Translations under genes and position numbers: made by a program
Assembly (NCBI GenBank): GCA_039795615.1
Contig: JBDKLO010000001.1
Coordinates: forward strand, 1-24,592
Source: UBA6136 sp039795615
GTDB lineage: Bacteria; Pseudomonadota; Gammaproteobacteria; Methylococcales; Methylococcaceae
Direction: 5' to 3'
DNA length: 24,592 nt
In this document: positions 14,653-23,076 of the stretch, one piece after another
Layout of the letters: every line of letters starts with the position of its first letter
Numbering within the stretch: position 1 is the stretch's first letter
Notes under the pieces: generated by a model
What the model was told of the DNA's origin: nothing
Seen by the model: only the letters and a program-made list of their open reading frames with translations
Databases searched by the model: none

Positions 14653-14862
14653 TCACCCCTGATGGGAAGGGGGCACCGTCCAGCATTGGGGGAGGAATTC
14701 GCCCGAAGGGAACACGAGGTCGACTTTTTGGAAGGTCTCAGGCTCCTGCATTTCTTCACCGAAGTGAAGCCGGCCTTTGACGCTCTTTCGAAGGGGATTA
14801 ATCAGTTCCTGTAATTCAGCCACCTCAACCAGGTGGCCCTCGCGTCTTTGCTTGAGAAACAT
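14653..14862 (-). CDS. Conserved-looking 69-aa protein upstream of the response regulator
   Basis: A short acidic protein (MFLKQRREGHLVEVAELQEL...) with the segment GRLHFGEEMQEPE and an ending VFPSGEFLPQCW. This pattern (GR.H.GEEMQ.PE then LVFPSGE.LP.CW) is one I recognise loosely from small hypothetical proteins of proteobacteria, often mislabelled acetyltransferase. It is far too short for such an enzyme. GAGG precedes the ATG. It is 65 bases upstream of the response regulator on the same strand and may share its transcript. Function unknown. Confidence 0.58.
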   Translation of the reverse strand: MFLKQRREGHLVEVAELQELINPLRKSVKGRLHFGEEMQEPETFQKVDLVFPSGEFLPQCWTVPPSHQG

Positions 14863-14927
14863 ATCGGTATCCTCATCACTGCATGGCTTGTTTTTCAGGA
14901 CTCAGTCTGACTTCACACCCCATGACC

Positions 14928-14960
14928 TGCCCCCGCGGCAATCGTCCTCGTAAGGGGGCA
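14928..14960. repeat. Inverted repeat TGCCCCC/GGGGGCA in the intergenic region
   Basis: A perfect 7-bp inverted repeat with a 19-base spacer lies in the 288-base divergent gap between the 69-aa gene (minus) and the PfkB kinase (plus). It could be an operator or a 5'-UTR hairpin. I see nothing else clear in the gap except a TAAAAT -10-like box at 15114-15119. Confidence 0.35.
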
Positions 14961-15150
14961 CCTCATTCCAAAGATATGAAGCCAACACTAGCACTTTCCG
15001 CTGGGATTCTGGGAGAGCCCCTGTGCTTCAACCATTCGTAATAATGCTTATCCCCAAGACCCCATGGAAAAACCTCAACTCCCGATCAGAAAGCAATCTT
15101 GATCTGCACCAGTTAAAATCGGACCGCTCCAGCTCCGTCATCATTTTGTC

Positions 15151-16047
15151 ATGTCCAAAAAAATCCTCGTCATCAATACCAACCCCCTCCTCAACCTGGT
15201 TCATCAGGGCCCGATTGAAATTGGGGTCATCAACCGGGTTCCGGGGTTCTCCATGCATGCCGAAGGCAAGGGCGTGAATGTCGCCCGTGTCCTGTCAAGA
15301 TTAGGGCAGCCCGTCACCGTCACAGGTTTTGCGGGGGGCCACAGCGGGGCCTGGCTTAGGGATTTGGTGCGCGAGGAAGGGATTACCGAAGCGTTCGTAG
15401 AAACCAAAGCCCCCATGCGTGTCGGATTCATGGCCTCGCCCAGCGAGTTCGCCCACCCGACCACGTTGCTCCCCAGTGGTTTTAACGTCACGAATGAGGA
15501 ATCTCAGGAACTTTTCGAAAGGGTCGATCAACTTCTTTGCCCCGAAATCGGACTGATGATCATCAGTGGTTCCGTCCCCACGCCCGAAGTGGCCCCCCTT
15601 TATCCCCGGCTTCTGGAACTGGCCGTTCGACATGGCATTCCCTGCTGGTTTGATGCCCACGGCGAAGGCCTGGTTCAGGGGCTTTCCGGTCAGACCCCTC
15701 CGGTTTTGGCCAAGCCCAATCGGGAGGAGTATCTAGAGTCCAGTGACTGGAAAAGGGTTCCGGAACTCCACATTACCGACGGCGAAAATCCGGTTGAGAT
15801 CGTACTGGCCGGATTTCCGGCTCTCAAGGTGACGCCCCCCGCGATTCAGCAGGTCAATCCAGTCGGTTGCGGGGATTGCTATCTTGCAGGACTGGCCTAT
15901 GGCGTGATGCAGGGATGGGATCTTGAGACGCGGGTCCGGTTCGCATCTGCGGCAGGAACAGCCAACGCCGCCCGACAGGATGTCGCGAGAATCCATCGGG
16001 CGGAAATCCTCAATTACCTTGAGGCGGTTGTCATCGAGCGACTGTAA
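15151..16047 (+). CDS. PfkB-family kinase, 1-phosphofructokinase-like
   Basis: A 298-aa ribokinase-fold sugar (phosphate) kinase. The N-terminal signature EGKGVNVARVLSRLG (39-53) is that of the 1-phosphofructokinase/tagatose-6-phosphate kinase branch. The C-terminal NPVGCGDCYLAGLAYG carries catalytic base D242 and the anion-hole Gly. The usual GAGD reads GCGD (239-242), and the region before it is shortened (HITDGENPVEIVL). No PTS fructose transporter or sugar pathway gene is nearby, so the substrate is open. The gene stands alone, convergent with bcp. Confidence 0.87.
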   Translation: MSKKILVINTNPLLNLVHQGPIEIGVINRVPGFSMHAEGKGVNVARVLSRLGQPVTVTGFAGGHSGAWLRDLVREEGITEAFVETKAPMRVGFMASPSEFAHPTTLLPSGFNVTNEESQELFERVDQLLCPEIGLMIISGSVPTPEVAPLYPRLLELAVRHGIPCWFDAHGEGLVQGLSGQTPPVLAKPNREEYLESSDWKRVPELHITDGENPVEIVLAGFPALKVTPPAIQQVNPVGCGDCYLAGLAYGVMQGWDLETRVRFASAAGTANAARQDVARIHRAEILNYLEAVVIERL

Positions 16048-16068
16048 CCGCCTCTGGGCCGCGGTTAC
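16044..16068. terminator. Hairpin between convergent pfkB-like and bcp genes
   Basis: An 8-bp stem GTAACCGC/GCGGTTAC (16044-16051 with 16061-16068) and 9-nt loop span both stop codons. TGTTTAA follows on the plus side, so it may end both transcripts weakly. Confidence 0.5.
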
Positions 16069-16595
16069 TGTTTAAGCGTTCGAATCCGCGAAGCGACCGT
16101 ATCGGCATCCGAGGCGGGATCCACATCCGTGTTGATATCCCGAATGACGCCTTGGGGGTCGACGATGAAGGTCCAGCGTTTTGCAAGATTGACCAACGGC
16201 ATCTTGACACCGTAGGACTCTGTCACCGCACCCGTGGCATCGGCTAGGAGAGTGAAGCTCAGGTGGTGTTTCTTATGGAAAGCGTCAATGGCAGCCACGT
16301 TATCGGTGCTGATGCCATAAACCTCAGCGTTCTCATCACGGATTTTCTTTATGGCATCCCGGTAGGCACAGGCCTGCTTGGTGCAGCCTGGGGTATCGGC
16401 CTTGGGGTAGAAATAAAGGACGGTCCACGACCCCTGTCGAGATGAAAGCCGGAAGGACTTACCCTCCTCGGTCTTTAATTCAAAGTCTGGGGCCTTTTGG
16501 CCGAGGGTGACAGGCTCCGCCTTCACAGCGTTGGCTGCTGGTAGGCCAAAACTCAGGAGAAGGGCAAGACGTTTTATCCAGGAACTTTTAGCCAT
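16065..16595 (-). CDS. bcp: Exported thiol peroxidase of the BCP/PrxQ family
   Basis: A 176-aa peroxiredoxin that reduces hydrogen peroxide and organic peroxides with thiols. The thioredoxin fold carries YFYPKADTPGCTKQACAYRD, with peroxidatic C71 and resolving C76 five residues later, the two-Cys BCP arrangement. Unlike cytosolic Bcp it has an N-terminal signal peptide (MAKSSWIKRLALLLSFGLPA, cleavage near 23-26), so it should act in the periplasm. ATG 16595 begins that signal; the frame extends to 16655 without protein character. It lies 10 bases downstream of the cysteine-rich lipoprotein gene, so the two are probably an operon. The reductant in the periplasm is unknown. Confidence 0.92.
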   Translation of the reverse strand: MAKSSWIKRLALLLSFGLPAANAVKAEPVTLGQKAPDFELKTEEGKSFRLSSRQGSWTVLYFYPKADTPGCTKQACAYRDAIKKIRDENAEVYGISTDNVAAIDAFHKKHHLSFTLLADATGAVTESYGVKMPLVNLAKRWTFIVDPQGVIRDINTDVDPASDADTVASRIRTLKQ

Positions 16596-16605
16596 TGGAG
16601 AATTC

Positions 16606-17094
16606 TCACTTAAATGGAGTTGGACCATTCGAAACAGCCGAGGTTCCGGGTGCAATCGCTGATGTGCTGGGCGAAGTGCTCTCCCCCTTCTCTTGATGCG
16701 GGTGGTTGCGGAGTGATGGGAGTTCCTCTAGCGTCACAGGACACCTTGAAAGACACTGCTCAAGGTCATTGCCGCAGTGGTCGTAAGCCTCGGGCTGGGG
16801 ACCCGGTGCGAGACAGGGAACGCGTGATGAGGAGCTCTGATCTCCGTAACGACGCATGCATAACCAGTAATTGGCCTTAGCCTGTTCAAAGGCCAGGCGT
16901 CGCTCCTCATTTTTTACCGCAAAAAAGCGGCTGCAATCTTCGCCGTTTCTAAGACATTGTTGCCCACAGGCTAGGCGATAACCATCGTCCGGCATCTGAG
17001 CGTGAAACCAACCAGCGCAGCCTGTCAGGCCGAAGACAAAACCCAATAACCCGAGCCATGACAGCTTGGAAACCATGGATGAACCAGAACGCAT
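16606..17094 (-). CDS. Cysteine-rich lipoprotein of unknown function
   Basis: A 162-aa protein with a lipoprotein signal peptide ending in lipobox LTGC (C26). The mature part has eight more cysteines, including two CX3C units (ACGQQC and CLSRC) that flank helical stretches, and a Ser/Pro/Thr-rich tail. This suggests a small disulfide-stapled helical protein at the outer membrane. ATG 17094 has GGAG 8 bases upstream; later Met at 17076 also gives a good signal. It immediately precedes the exported peroxiredoxin, which hints at a shared oxidative or thiol role. I do not recognise a family. Confidence 0.8.
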   Translation of the reverse strand: MRSGSSMVSKLSWLGLLGFVFGLTGCAGWFHAQMPDDGYRLACGQQCLRNGEDCSRFFAVKNEERRLAFEQAKANYWLCMRRYGDQSSSSRVPCLAPGPQPEAYDHCGNDLEQCLSRCPVTLEELPSLRNHPHQEKGESTSPSTSAIAPGTSAVSNGPTPFK

Positions 17095-17174
17095 GCCCAT
17101 CACTCCAACTGTAACCTCTAGAACTCAAATTTGGAATATTAGGATACCGCGCACTACCACACCGATTCATTTGC

Positions 17175-17205
17175 GGGAGATATTCCCTAGACAAATCCAT
17201 GGATT
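17175..17205. promoter_or_regulatory. Palindromes in the control region of the RND pump operon
   Basis: A perfect 12-bp palindrome AATCCATGGATT (17194-17205) lies 68 bases before the adaptor ATG. Next to it GGGA-N5-TCCC (17175-17187) forms a second symmetric element. Either could be a metal-sensor site. The 179-base gap also separates the pump from the divergent lipoprotein-bcp unit. Confidence 0.35.
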
Positions 17206-17273
17206 CAGCTTACCAATAACTTCAAATTTAAAGAGCTCAAGCCGTCATCCTAAATGAGTAAGGTCAAGACCCA

Positions 17274-18422
17274 ATGACAGGATTCGTTTCTCACGTTAAC
17301 CCACGGGCCGGCCATGCATGGCGATTGCTGTCATGCGTGACCTTGATTCTTTTTGCCCCATCCCTTCAGGCGACCCCCCTTGCCGATACGGTGGATGCGC
17401 CAGCGGTGCTCCAAAACAAGATCGTGCTGGAAAGCATCACGGAAACGGTGCTGCAGGATACGCTTCGGGCCTCAGGCCGTGTCTCGGTCAACGAAAACCA
17501 TCTTGCCAAGATTGGACCCAGCATCAGTGGAAGGGTGATTGAGGTCAGGGCGCATCTGGGCCAGATGGTTCACCGCGGAGAGGTTCTCGCCGTCATCCAC
17601 AGCACTCAACTCAGTGACGCACAAGCCAACTTCCTGAAGGCCAAATCTCAAGTCGAACTCAAACGACTGTTCGTCGAACGCTCAAGAAAACTCTATGAAG
17701 AAGGCATCATTAGCCTTTTGAACCTCAGGGAGCGGGAATCGGCTCTGGCCGAAAAAGAAATCGAGATGAACGCCTTCGCGGATCAGTTGGCCCTCATGGG
17801 TATGCATCAGGACGACCTTCAAAGGCTCTCCCGACAAAAGGGGGTCAACTCCAACACACCTATCACCTCAACCACGAATGGAAGCGTGATTGATCGACAC
17901 ATTTCGGTTGGCCAGATTGTTGAAATCTCCGATGAACTCTTTGTGGTCGCCGACCTCTCGGAGGTCTGGGTCGTGGCGGAAGTCCCTGAAAAATCGGCCA
18001 TGGCTCTGGAATTAAATGCGCCCGCAAACATCGACATTCCTGCGCTTGGACACCAAAGACTCAAGGGTAGTCTGAGCTTCATCGCAAACACCGTGGATCC
18101 AGACTCCAGAACCATCAATATTCGGATCGTGCTCCCAAATCCCGACCTTCGACTTAAACCGGAAATGCTGGCAAACATTTACATTCAGCAACCCTCATTG
18201 CCCGCACTCACCATTGCTGCAAGCGCCGTGATCCGGGACCAGAACCAGGACTATGTGTTCGTCGAAGCCGAGAGCCATCGGTATACCCTACGGGCTGTTA
18301 CTCTGGATGATGAAATCGATGGCCGCCGGCGGGTCATCTCCGGCCTGAGTGCCGGGGAAAAAGTAGTGACCCGAGGAAGTTTCCAGCTCAACAGCGTCAG
18401 GTTACAAACTAAAGGATCGTAG
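17274..18422 (+). CDS. RND efflux periplasmic adaptor (CzcB/CusB-like)
   Basis: A 382-aa membrane-fusion protein that bridges an inner-membrane RND pump to an outer-membrane channel. A signal peptide (about 1-33, ending SLQA) is followed by the barrel-sandwich half GRVSVNENHLAKIGPSISG, a helical hairpin (about 115-180, KAKSQVELKRLFVERSRKLY), the returning lipoyl half TTNGSVIDRHISVGQIV, and a beta-barrel domain (VVAEVPEKSAMALELN...). Length and order match CzcB-type adaptors. No His-rich or Met-rich metal-binding arm is present. It is 2 bases from the pump gene, so co-expressed. AAGG about 10 bases upstream supports the start. Confidence 0.92.
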   Translation: MTGFVSHVNPRAGHAWRLLSCVTLILFAPSLQATPLADTVDAPAVLQNKIVLESITETVLQDTLRASGRVSVNENHLAKIGPSISGRVIEVRAHLGQMVHRGEVLAVIHSTQLSDAQANFLKAKSQVELKRLFVERSRKLYEEGIISLLNLRERESALAEKEIEMNAFADQLALMGMHQDDLQRLSRQKGVNSNTPITSTTNGSVIDRHISVGQIVEISDELFVVADLSEVWVVAEVPEKSAMALELNAPANIDIPALGHQRLKGSLSFIANTVDPDSRTINIRIVLPNPDLRLKPEMLANIYIQQPSLPALTIAASAVIRDQNQDYVFVEAESHRYTLRAVTLDDEIDGRRRVISGLSAGEKVVTRGSFQLNSVRLQTKGS

Positions 18423-18424
18423 CC

Positions 18425-21400
18425 ATGATCGAAGCGCTTGTACGATATGCCCTGAACCGGAGGGTGATCGTTCTTCTGATTGCTCTTGCACTCACAGCAA
18501 AGGGCCTGACTGAACTCCGGGTGCTCAACATCGATGCTTTCCCGGACGTGACGAATATTCAGGTCCAGATCGCAGCAGAAGCCCCAGGCCGTTCTCCCGA
18601 AGAGGTCGAACGGTTCATCACCGTCCCTCTTGAAATCGCGATGACGGGGCTCCCCGGCCTTCAGGAAATGAGGTCTAGCAACCGCGATTCCCTGAGTCAG
18701 ATCACGCTGGTTTTTTCCGATGAAACCAACATCTATTTTGCCCGACAGCTCGTCATTGAACGGCTCATTGAAGCGGGATCCAGGCTACCCGCGATGGTCA
18801 CCCCCATCCTTGGACCCGTTTCCTCGGGATTAGGCGAAGTCTTCCAATACACTCTGGAAGGGACCCACGAGGAAGGTCACGCGCTTCCCGTTGAAGAGCT
18901 GACCGAACGAAGAACCCTGCAGGACTGGGTCGTCAGACCGCTCTTGAGAGGCGTTCCTGGGGTGGCCGACATCAACTCTCTCGGCGGCTATGAACGGCAA
19001 TATCAGGTTGAGCCGGACCCGGATCGGTTGCGACACTACGGCCTGAGCCTCGCGGAGGTCTATAACGCTTTGGCCCGCAACAACGCCAATAGCGGCGGAG
19101 GCAAGCTTCCCCATTACGAGGAACAATATCTCATCCGAGGCGTTGGACTCTTCAAGGATGTCGACGATATTGAGGGCGTTGTTCTCAAGGAACGGGACGG
19201 GATACCGATCCACATCCACGACGTCGCTCAGGTCAAGATCGGAGCCGCGGTTCGATCCGGTGCCATGATCAAGGATGGGACCACGGAGGCGGTAGGCGGA
19301 ATCGTCATGATGTTTCGGGGAGGCAACGCCAAGAAAATTGTAACGGACATCAAGCGGCGGGTCGAAGAGATCAATCAGCAGGGTTTGATTCCGGGAGGAC
19401 TGAAGATCATTCCTTTCTACGATCGTTCCGAGCTGGTGGATGCCGCCATTGGAACGGTGACCAAAGTGCTGATGGAAGGAAGCATTCTGGTTGTGTTGGT
19501 GCTGTTTTTCTTTCTAGGTGACCTCAGATCCAGTCTGGTTGTGATCGCGACGCTGGTTTTGACGCCGCTACTGACCTTCATCGTGATGAACCGGCTAGGG
19601 ATTTCAGCGAACCTGATGTCCCTGGGGGGGCTCGCCATCGCCATCGGCATGATGGTCGATGGTTCTGTCGTGGTAGTGGAGCATGCCTTCGCGCGATTGA
19701 GCGGGAAGAACGGCGCACCAGACAGGGTCCGCGGAGAGACCATTTTTCGTGCGGTCAAGGAAGTCGGTACGCCGGTGGTATTCGGCGTCGGCATCATCTG
19801 CCTGGTCTTTTTGCCACTCATGACCCTTCAGGGCATCGAGGGAAAGCTCTTTTCACCGCTGGCCTATACGATTGCCATCGCGCTCTTTGCATCGCTCATC
19901 ATTTCGCTCGTCCTCTCGCCCGTCCTTTGCAGTTTTCTGCTGGATGGTCGGGAAGAAAAGGAAAATGCCGTTCTGAGGCGTCTTCGGACTGGCTATGAAG
20001 AAACATTGCGCAAAGTGCTCTCTCACCCGCACCCGGTGATGCTCGTTGCCGTCATTTCCATTGTTTCAACTTTCGGGCTTCTGCCATTTCTGGGTAGCAC
20101 CTTTATGCCCGAGATGAAAGAAGGCAGCTTGGTGACCGGCATCATTCGACCGCCCAACATGTCCCTTGCCGAATCATTGAAACTTGAGACTGAGGCCATG
20201 CGTCTCGTCAAGGAAGTTCCCGGCATTGACCGAGTGGTGTCACAACTTGGGCGCAGTGAAAACCCAACCGACCCTCAGCCTGAAAACGAATCCAGCCCTA
20301 TCGCCAGTCTGGTCCCCAAGGACCGAATGCCCGATGGGTGGGACCAGACCACGATCGCGGAACGCATTCGAGAGAAACTCGCTTCGATGCCCGGCATTCA
20401 AGTCGTCATGTCCCAGCCGATCGCAGCGCGAGTCGCTGAAATGGTGACCGGTGTACGCTCCGACGTTGCGATCAAGATTTTTGGCGATGACATCGCCACG
20501 CTCAAACAAATTGGTGGCCAGGTCAACAAGATTGTCGCCGAGGTTGAAGGGGCATCAGACATCCGTATGGAGCGTCTCAGCGGACAGCAATACCTGACGC
20601 TCGAGATCAATCGGGGCACGATCGCACGTTATGGCATCAACGTGACCGACGTGAACGACATGATTGAAACAGCAATAGGGGGCCGAACAGCGACCGATGT
20701 TTATGAAGGCGAACGGCGTTTTCCGCTGCAGGTTCGTTACCCTTTACGTTTTCGCAGTAGCCTCGCGACGATTGAAGACATTTTGCTTAAATCCCCCAAT
20801 GGTGCGATGGTCCGCCTCGGTGATCTTGCCGATATCGAGGTCGTAGATGGCCCCGCGCAAATCAGTCGGGAGATGGGTAAACGACGGTTTGTCATTGGTG
20901 CCAACGTCAAAGATCGCGACCTTGGGGGGTTTGTAAGCGAACTCCAGCAAAGGGTGGCCAATGAGGTCTCCTTGCCCGAAGGCTATTATCTTAAGTGGGG
21001 TGGTCAGTTCGAGAACATGGAGCGGGCCAGCGCCCGACTTTCGTTCATCATTCCGCTAACTATTCTCGCGATCTTCGTCGTCCTGTTCATTCTTTTTGAC
21101 TCGCTGAAGATGGCGACGCTGATCATCCTGATTCTGCCCTTTGCCTCGATGGGTGGAGTCATTTCTTTATTCATGTCTGGCGAGTACCTTTCGGTACCCG
21201 CCTCTGTCGGCTTTATCACCCTCTGGGGCATCGCCGTTCTGAATGGGGTAGTGCTGATCTCCAGCATTCGGGGCCAGCATGTGAAAGGCGATGATTTTGG
21301 TAGCGCGCTCCAACTGGGGTGCACCCAGCGCTTTCGTCCGGTCATGATGACGGCCACCATCGCAATGCTGAGCCTGATTCCCTTCCTCTTTGCGACAGGG

Positions 21401-21556
21401 CCGGGCTCAGAGGTGCAAAGACCACTGGCCATCGTCGTGATCGGAGGGCTTTTCACCTCTACCCCGATGACCTTGATTGTGTTGCCCATTATTTATCAAT
21501 GGCTGGAGAAAACGCGTTCTGTCGGCACCCTCATCAAGGAGTCGAGAAGATTCTAA
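18425..21556 (+). CDS. Heavy-metal efflux RND transporter (CzcA/CusA family)
   Basis: A 1043-aa proton-driven inner-membrane pump. TM1, the porter domain opening (NIDAFPDVTNIQVQIAAEAPGRSPEEVER), the TM2-6 block and the second half are all intact. In TM4 the proton-relay segment reads AIAIGMMVDGSVVVVEH: D412 and E419 are kept but the first acidic residue of zinc/cobalt/nickel CzcA pumps is Ala406, as in copper/silver CusA. The methionine that CusA uses near TM7 (LLYMPS) is replaced by Ile (VTGIIRPP), so copper specificity is not supported either. Metal substrate is therefore open. The gene ends 7 bases from the opposed outer-membrane-factor gene. Confidence 0.94.
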   Translation: MIEALVRYALNRRVIVLLIALALTAKGLTELRVLNIDAFPDVTNIQVQIAAEAPGRSPEEVERFITVPLEIAMTGLPGLQEMRSSNRDSLSQITLVFSDETNIYFARQLVIERLIEAGSRLPAMVTPILGPVSSGLGEVFQYTLEGTHEEGHALPVEELTERRTLQDWVVRPLLRGVPGVADINSLGGYERQYQVEPDPDRLRHYGLSLAEVYNALARNNANSGGGKLPHYEEQYLIRGVGLFKDVDDIEGVVLKERDGIPIHIHDVAQVKIGAAVRSGAMIKDGTTEAVGGIVMMFRGGNAKKIVTDIKRRVEEINQQGLIPGGLKIIPFYDRSELVDAAIGTVTKVLMEGSILVVLVLFFFLGDLRSSLVVIATLVLTPLLTFIVMNRLGISANLMSLGGLAIAIGMMVDGSVVVVEHAFARLSGKNGAPDRVRGETIFRAVKEVGTPVVFGVGIICLVFLPLMTLQGIEGKLFSPLAYTIAIALFASLIISLVLSPVLCSFLLDGREEKENAVLRRLRTGYEETLRKVLSHPHPVMLVAVISIVSTFGLLPFLGSTFMPEMKEGSLVTGIIRPPNMSLAESLKLETEAMRLVKEVPGIDRVVSQLGRSENPTDPQPENESSPIASLVPKDRMPDGWDQTTIAERIREKLASMPGIQVVMSQPIAARVAEMVTGVRSDVAIKIFGDDIATLKQIGGQVNKIVAEVEGASDIRMERLSGQQYLTLEINRGTIARYGINVTDVNDMIETAIGGRTATDVYEGERRFPLQVRYPLRFRSSLATIEDILLKSPNGAMVRLGDLADIEVVDGPAQISREMGKRRFVIGANVKDRDLGGFVSELQQRVANEVSLPEGYYLKWGGQFENMERASARLSFIIPLTILAIFVVLFILFDSLKMATLIILILPFASMGGVISLFMSGEYLSVPASVGFITLWGIAVLNGVVLISSIRGQHVKGDDFGSALQLGCTQRFRPVMMTATIAMLSLIPFLFATGPGSEVQRPLAIVVIGGLFTSTPMTLIVLPIIYQWLEKTRSVGTLIKESRRF

Positions 21557-21563
21557 ACAGGAA

Positions 21564-22814
21564 TCAGGGACTGATTCCGACCGCCTGATGCAGGGTGGAG
21601 ATGTCCTTAAGGACCAGAATTTTCCGTTCCGCTGCATCTCTCAGGGCCGTTTGCGCCGTGGTCTGAATCTTGAGGTAATCGATCATGGAAATTTCTCCAT
21701 TTTCCAGTGCAATTTTGCTCATCCGTAGTTGCTCTTCGGCGATTTCCTTCCGGCGGGATGCGACCACCAGGGCCTTTTGATCGAGGTCCAGAATGTGCGC
21801 GGCTTCGTGAGCCGCCTTTTCAAGCTGACGATGCAGCGCCTCTCTTTGGGCGAGTTTCTCGTTCAGAAGCACATTGGCCTGCGCCACCTGAGGTGCGTGC
21901 CAGTCGTCTCCGCCAATCGGGATCTGAAAAACGAGGTTCGTTCCGGTTCCATAATCTCTTTGACGACTGACAGAGGTACTGTCCGTGCCAATAAGGACTG
22001 TGGGCTGATTACCTTGTTTTGAGAGCTTTACAAAATCGACCTCGGCCTGTGCGCGCTCCACGGAAGCCGTGGCGGCGGATAGTGCGGGATGGCTATCGGC
22101 CAAAGAAATGTCCTTGGCCAATTGCTCTTCGAACCGTCCTGGCATCAATCGCGTCCGGGTCAGACTTTGATAGGCCTTATTGGCATGAATGACTTCAGCT
22201 TCGGCTTGCATCAAAAGCGATTTCTTTTCAAGGGCGTCGTTTTCAGCGAGCAACATGTCGGACTTGGACATATCACCCAGTTCCAATCGACGTCTGACCA
22301 CCCGAAGCAACTCGTCCGCAACCGTCAGGATCTTTTGCGCCAGGTCTCGACGATTCTCTGTAATGCGGATATTCCAGAGCGCATTTCGAACCAGGCCGGC
22401 AATTTCATGCTTGAGGGCTACCGCATAACGTTCAGCGGCCACCGACGACTGATCCGTGACCTTCTGGCTGGCTTCTTTCTGCCCCCACATCCAGACAGGT
22501 ACCTGATAGCCACTCTGGATATCACTAATGCCCCGGTTCGAAATCAGGGAGTCATCGATGTACTGAAGGTAGACCATTGGGTAACCTGCAATCCAACTGG
22601 TGCTTCGTTGCTCAAGTGCCTGAACCTCATCCTCATACGCCTTGACGATTGCCTGCTGCGGGTAGTGCTGATACGTAGCGTCGATGACATCACGAAGGGA
22701 TAGATTTTCATCGATAACGAGGGTGTCCTCATGCGATTCCAGACCCGTGGCAAGAACCGGGGTACCGAACACGAAGCACAGGGAAATTGCCAAAATGTGA
22801 TTTAGCGCCCTCAT
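21564..22814 (-). CDS. TolC-family outer-membrane efflux protein (CzcC/CusC-like)
   Basis: A 416-aa outer-membrane channel, expected to complete the tripartite pump with the adjacent adaptor and RND protein. A signal peptide (about 1-22, FGTPVLA) is followed by two coiled-coil/beta repeats typical of OEP domains, for example LRDVIDATYQHYPQQAIVKA and the later LADSHPALSAATASVERAQAEV. Length matches CzcC (about 417). No lipobox. AGGGG lies 9 bases before the ATG. It is on the opposite strand to the pump with a 7-base gap between stops, so it has its own promoter and no terminator space. Confidence 0.9.
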   Translation of the reverse strand: MRALNHILAISLCFVFGTPVLATGLESHEDTLVIDENLSLRDVIDATYQHYPQQAIVKAYEDEVQALEQRSTSWIAGYPMVYLQYIDDSLISNRGISDIQSGYQVPVWMWGQKEASQKVTDQSSVAAERYAVALKHEIAGLVRNALWNIRITENRRDLAQKILTVADELLRVVRRRLELGDMSKSDMLLAENDALEKKSLLMQAEAEVIHANKAYQSLTRTRLMPGRFEEQLAKDISLADSHPALSAATASVERAQAEVDFVKLSKQGNQPTVLIGTDSTSVSRQRDYGTGTNLVFQIPIGGDDWHAPQVAQANVLLNEKLAQREALHRQLEKAAHEAAHILDLDQKALVVASRRKEIAEEQLRMSKIALENGEISMIDYLKIQTTAQTALRDAAERKILVLKDISTLHQAVGISP

Positions 22815-22918
22815 CCGAGCGACCCCTGAATAAAATGGAAATGATATGCCATGAAAAATGAGATAGGTGATGAATTTCGTCAGATTGTCACTCAGGAGGT
22901 CTATGATCAGGAGGCACG

Positions 22919-22996
22919 ATGTTAGGTAAGATCCCTCTTCGTGTTACGCTCGCCAGCTGGAATGAGAGACGCGCCTATCTGGGACCTTTATCCTAG
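22919..22996 (+). CDS. Possible 25-codon mini-ORF with strong ribosome site
   Basis: The frame MLGKIPLRVTLASWNERRAY... ends in TAG at 22994-22996. It has an excellent AGGAGG site 5 bases before its ATG. It overlaps the end of another short frame (22851-22925, 24 aa, MKNEIGDEFRQIVTQEVYDQ...) and a third frame (22870-22929). All lie in the 262-base gap between the outer-membrane factor and the yceK-like gene. It could be a leader peptide or a chance frame. Confidence 0.25.
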   Translation: MLGKIPLRVTLASWNERRAYLGPLS

Positions 22997-23076
22997 TCTA
23001 GCGTCCCAACATACCTTCCAGTATGGCGCTTGCCATGCCTGCCGCTCAAGTTTGCGGTCACCGCAGTGAGGATTCT

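Noticed and set aside
13844..14662. Plus-strand 272-codon frame
   Set aside because: Antisense to the response regulator, whose receiver and HTH motifs are unmistakable.
22089..22703. Plus-strand 204-codon frame
   Set aside because: Antisense to the TolC-family channel gene; no independent support.
23010..23025. CueR/MerR-type operator CATAC-N6-GTATG
   Set aside because: Only 5 bp per arm, no paired -35/-10 with a 19-base spacer, and no MerR-family gene in the window.
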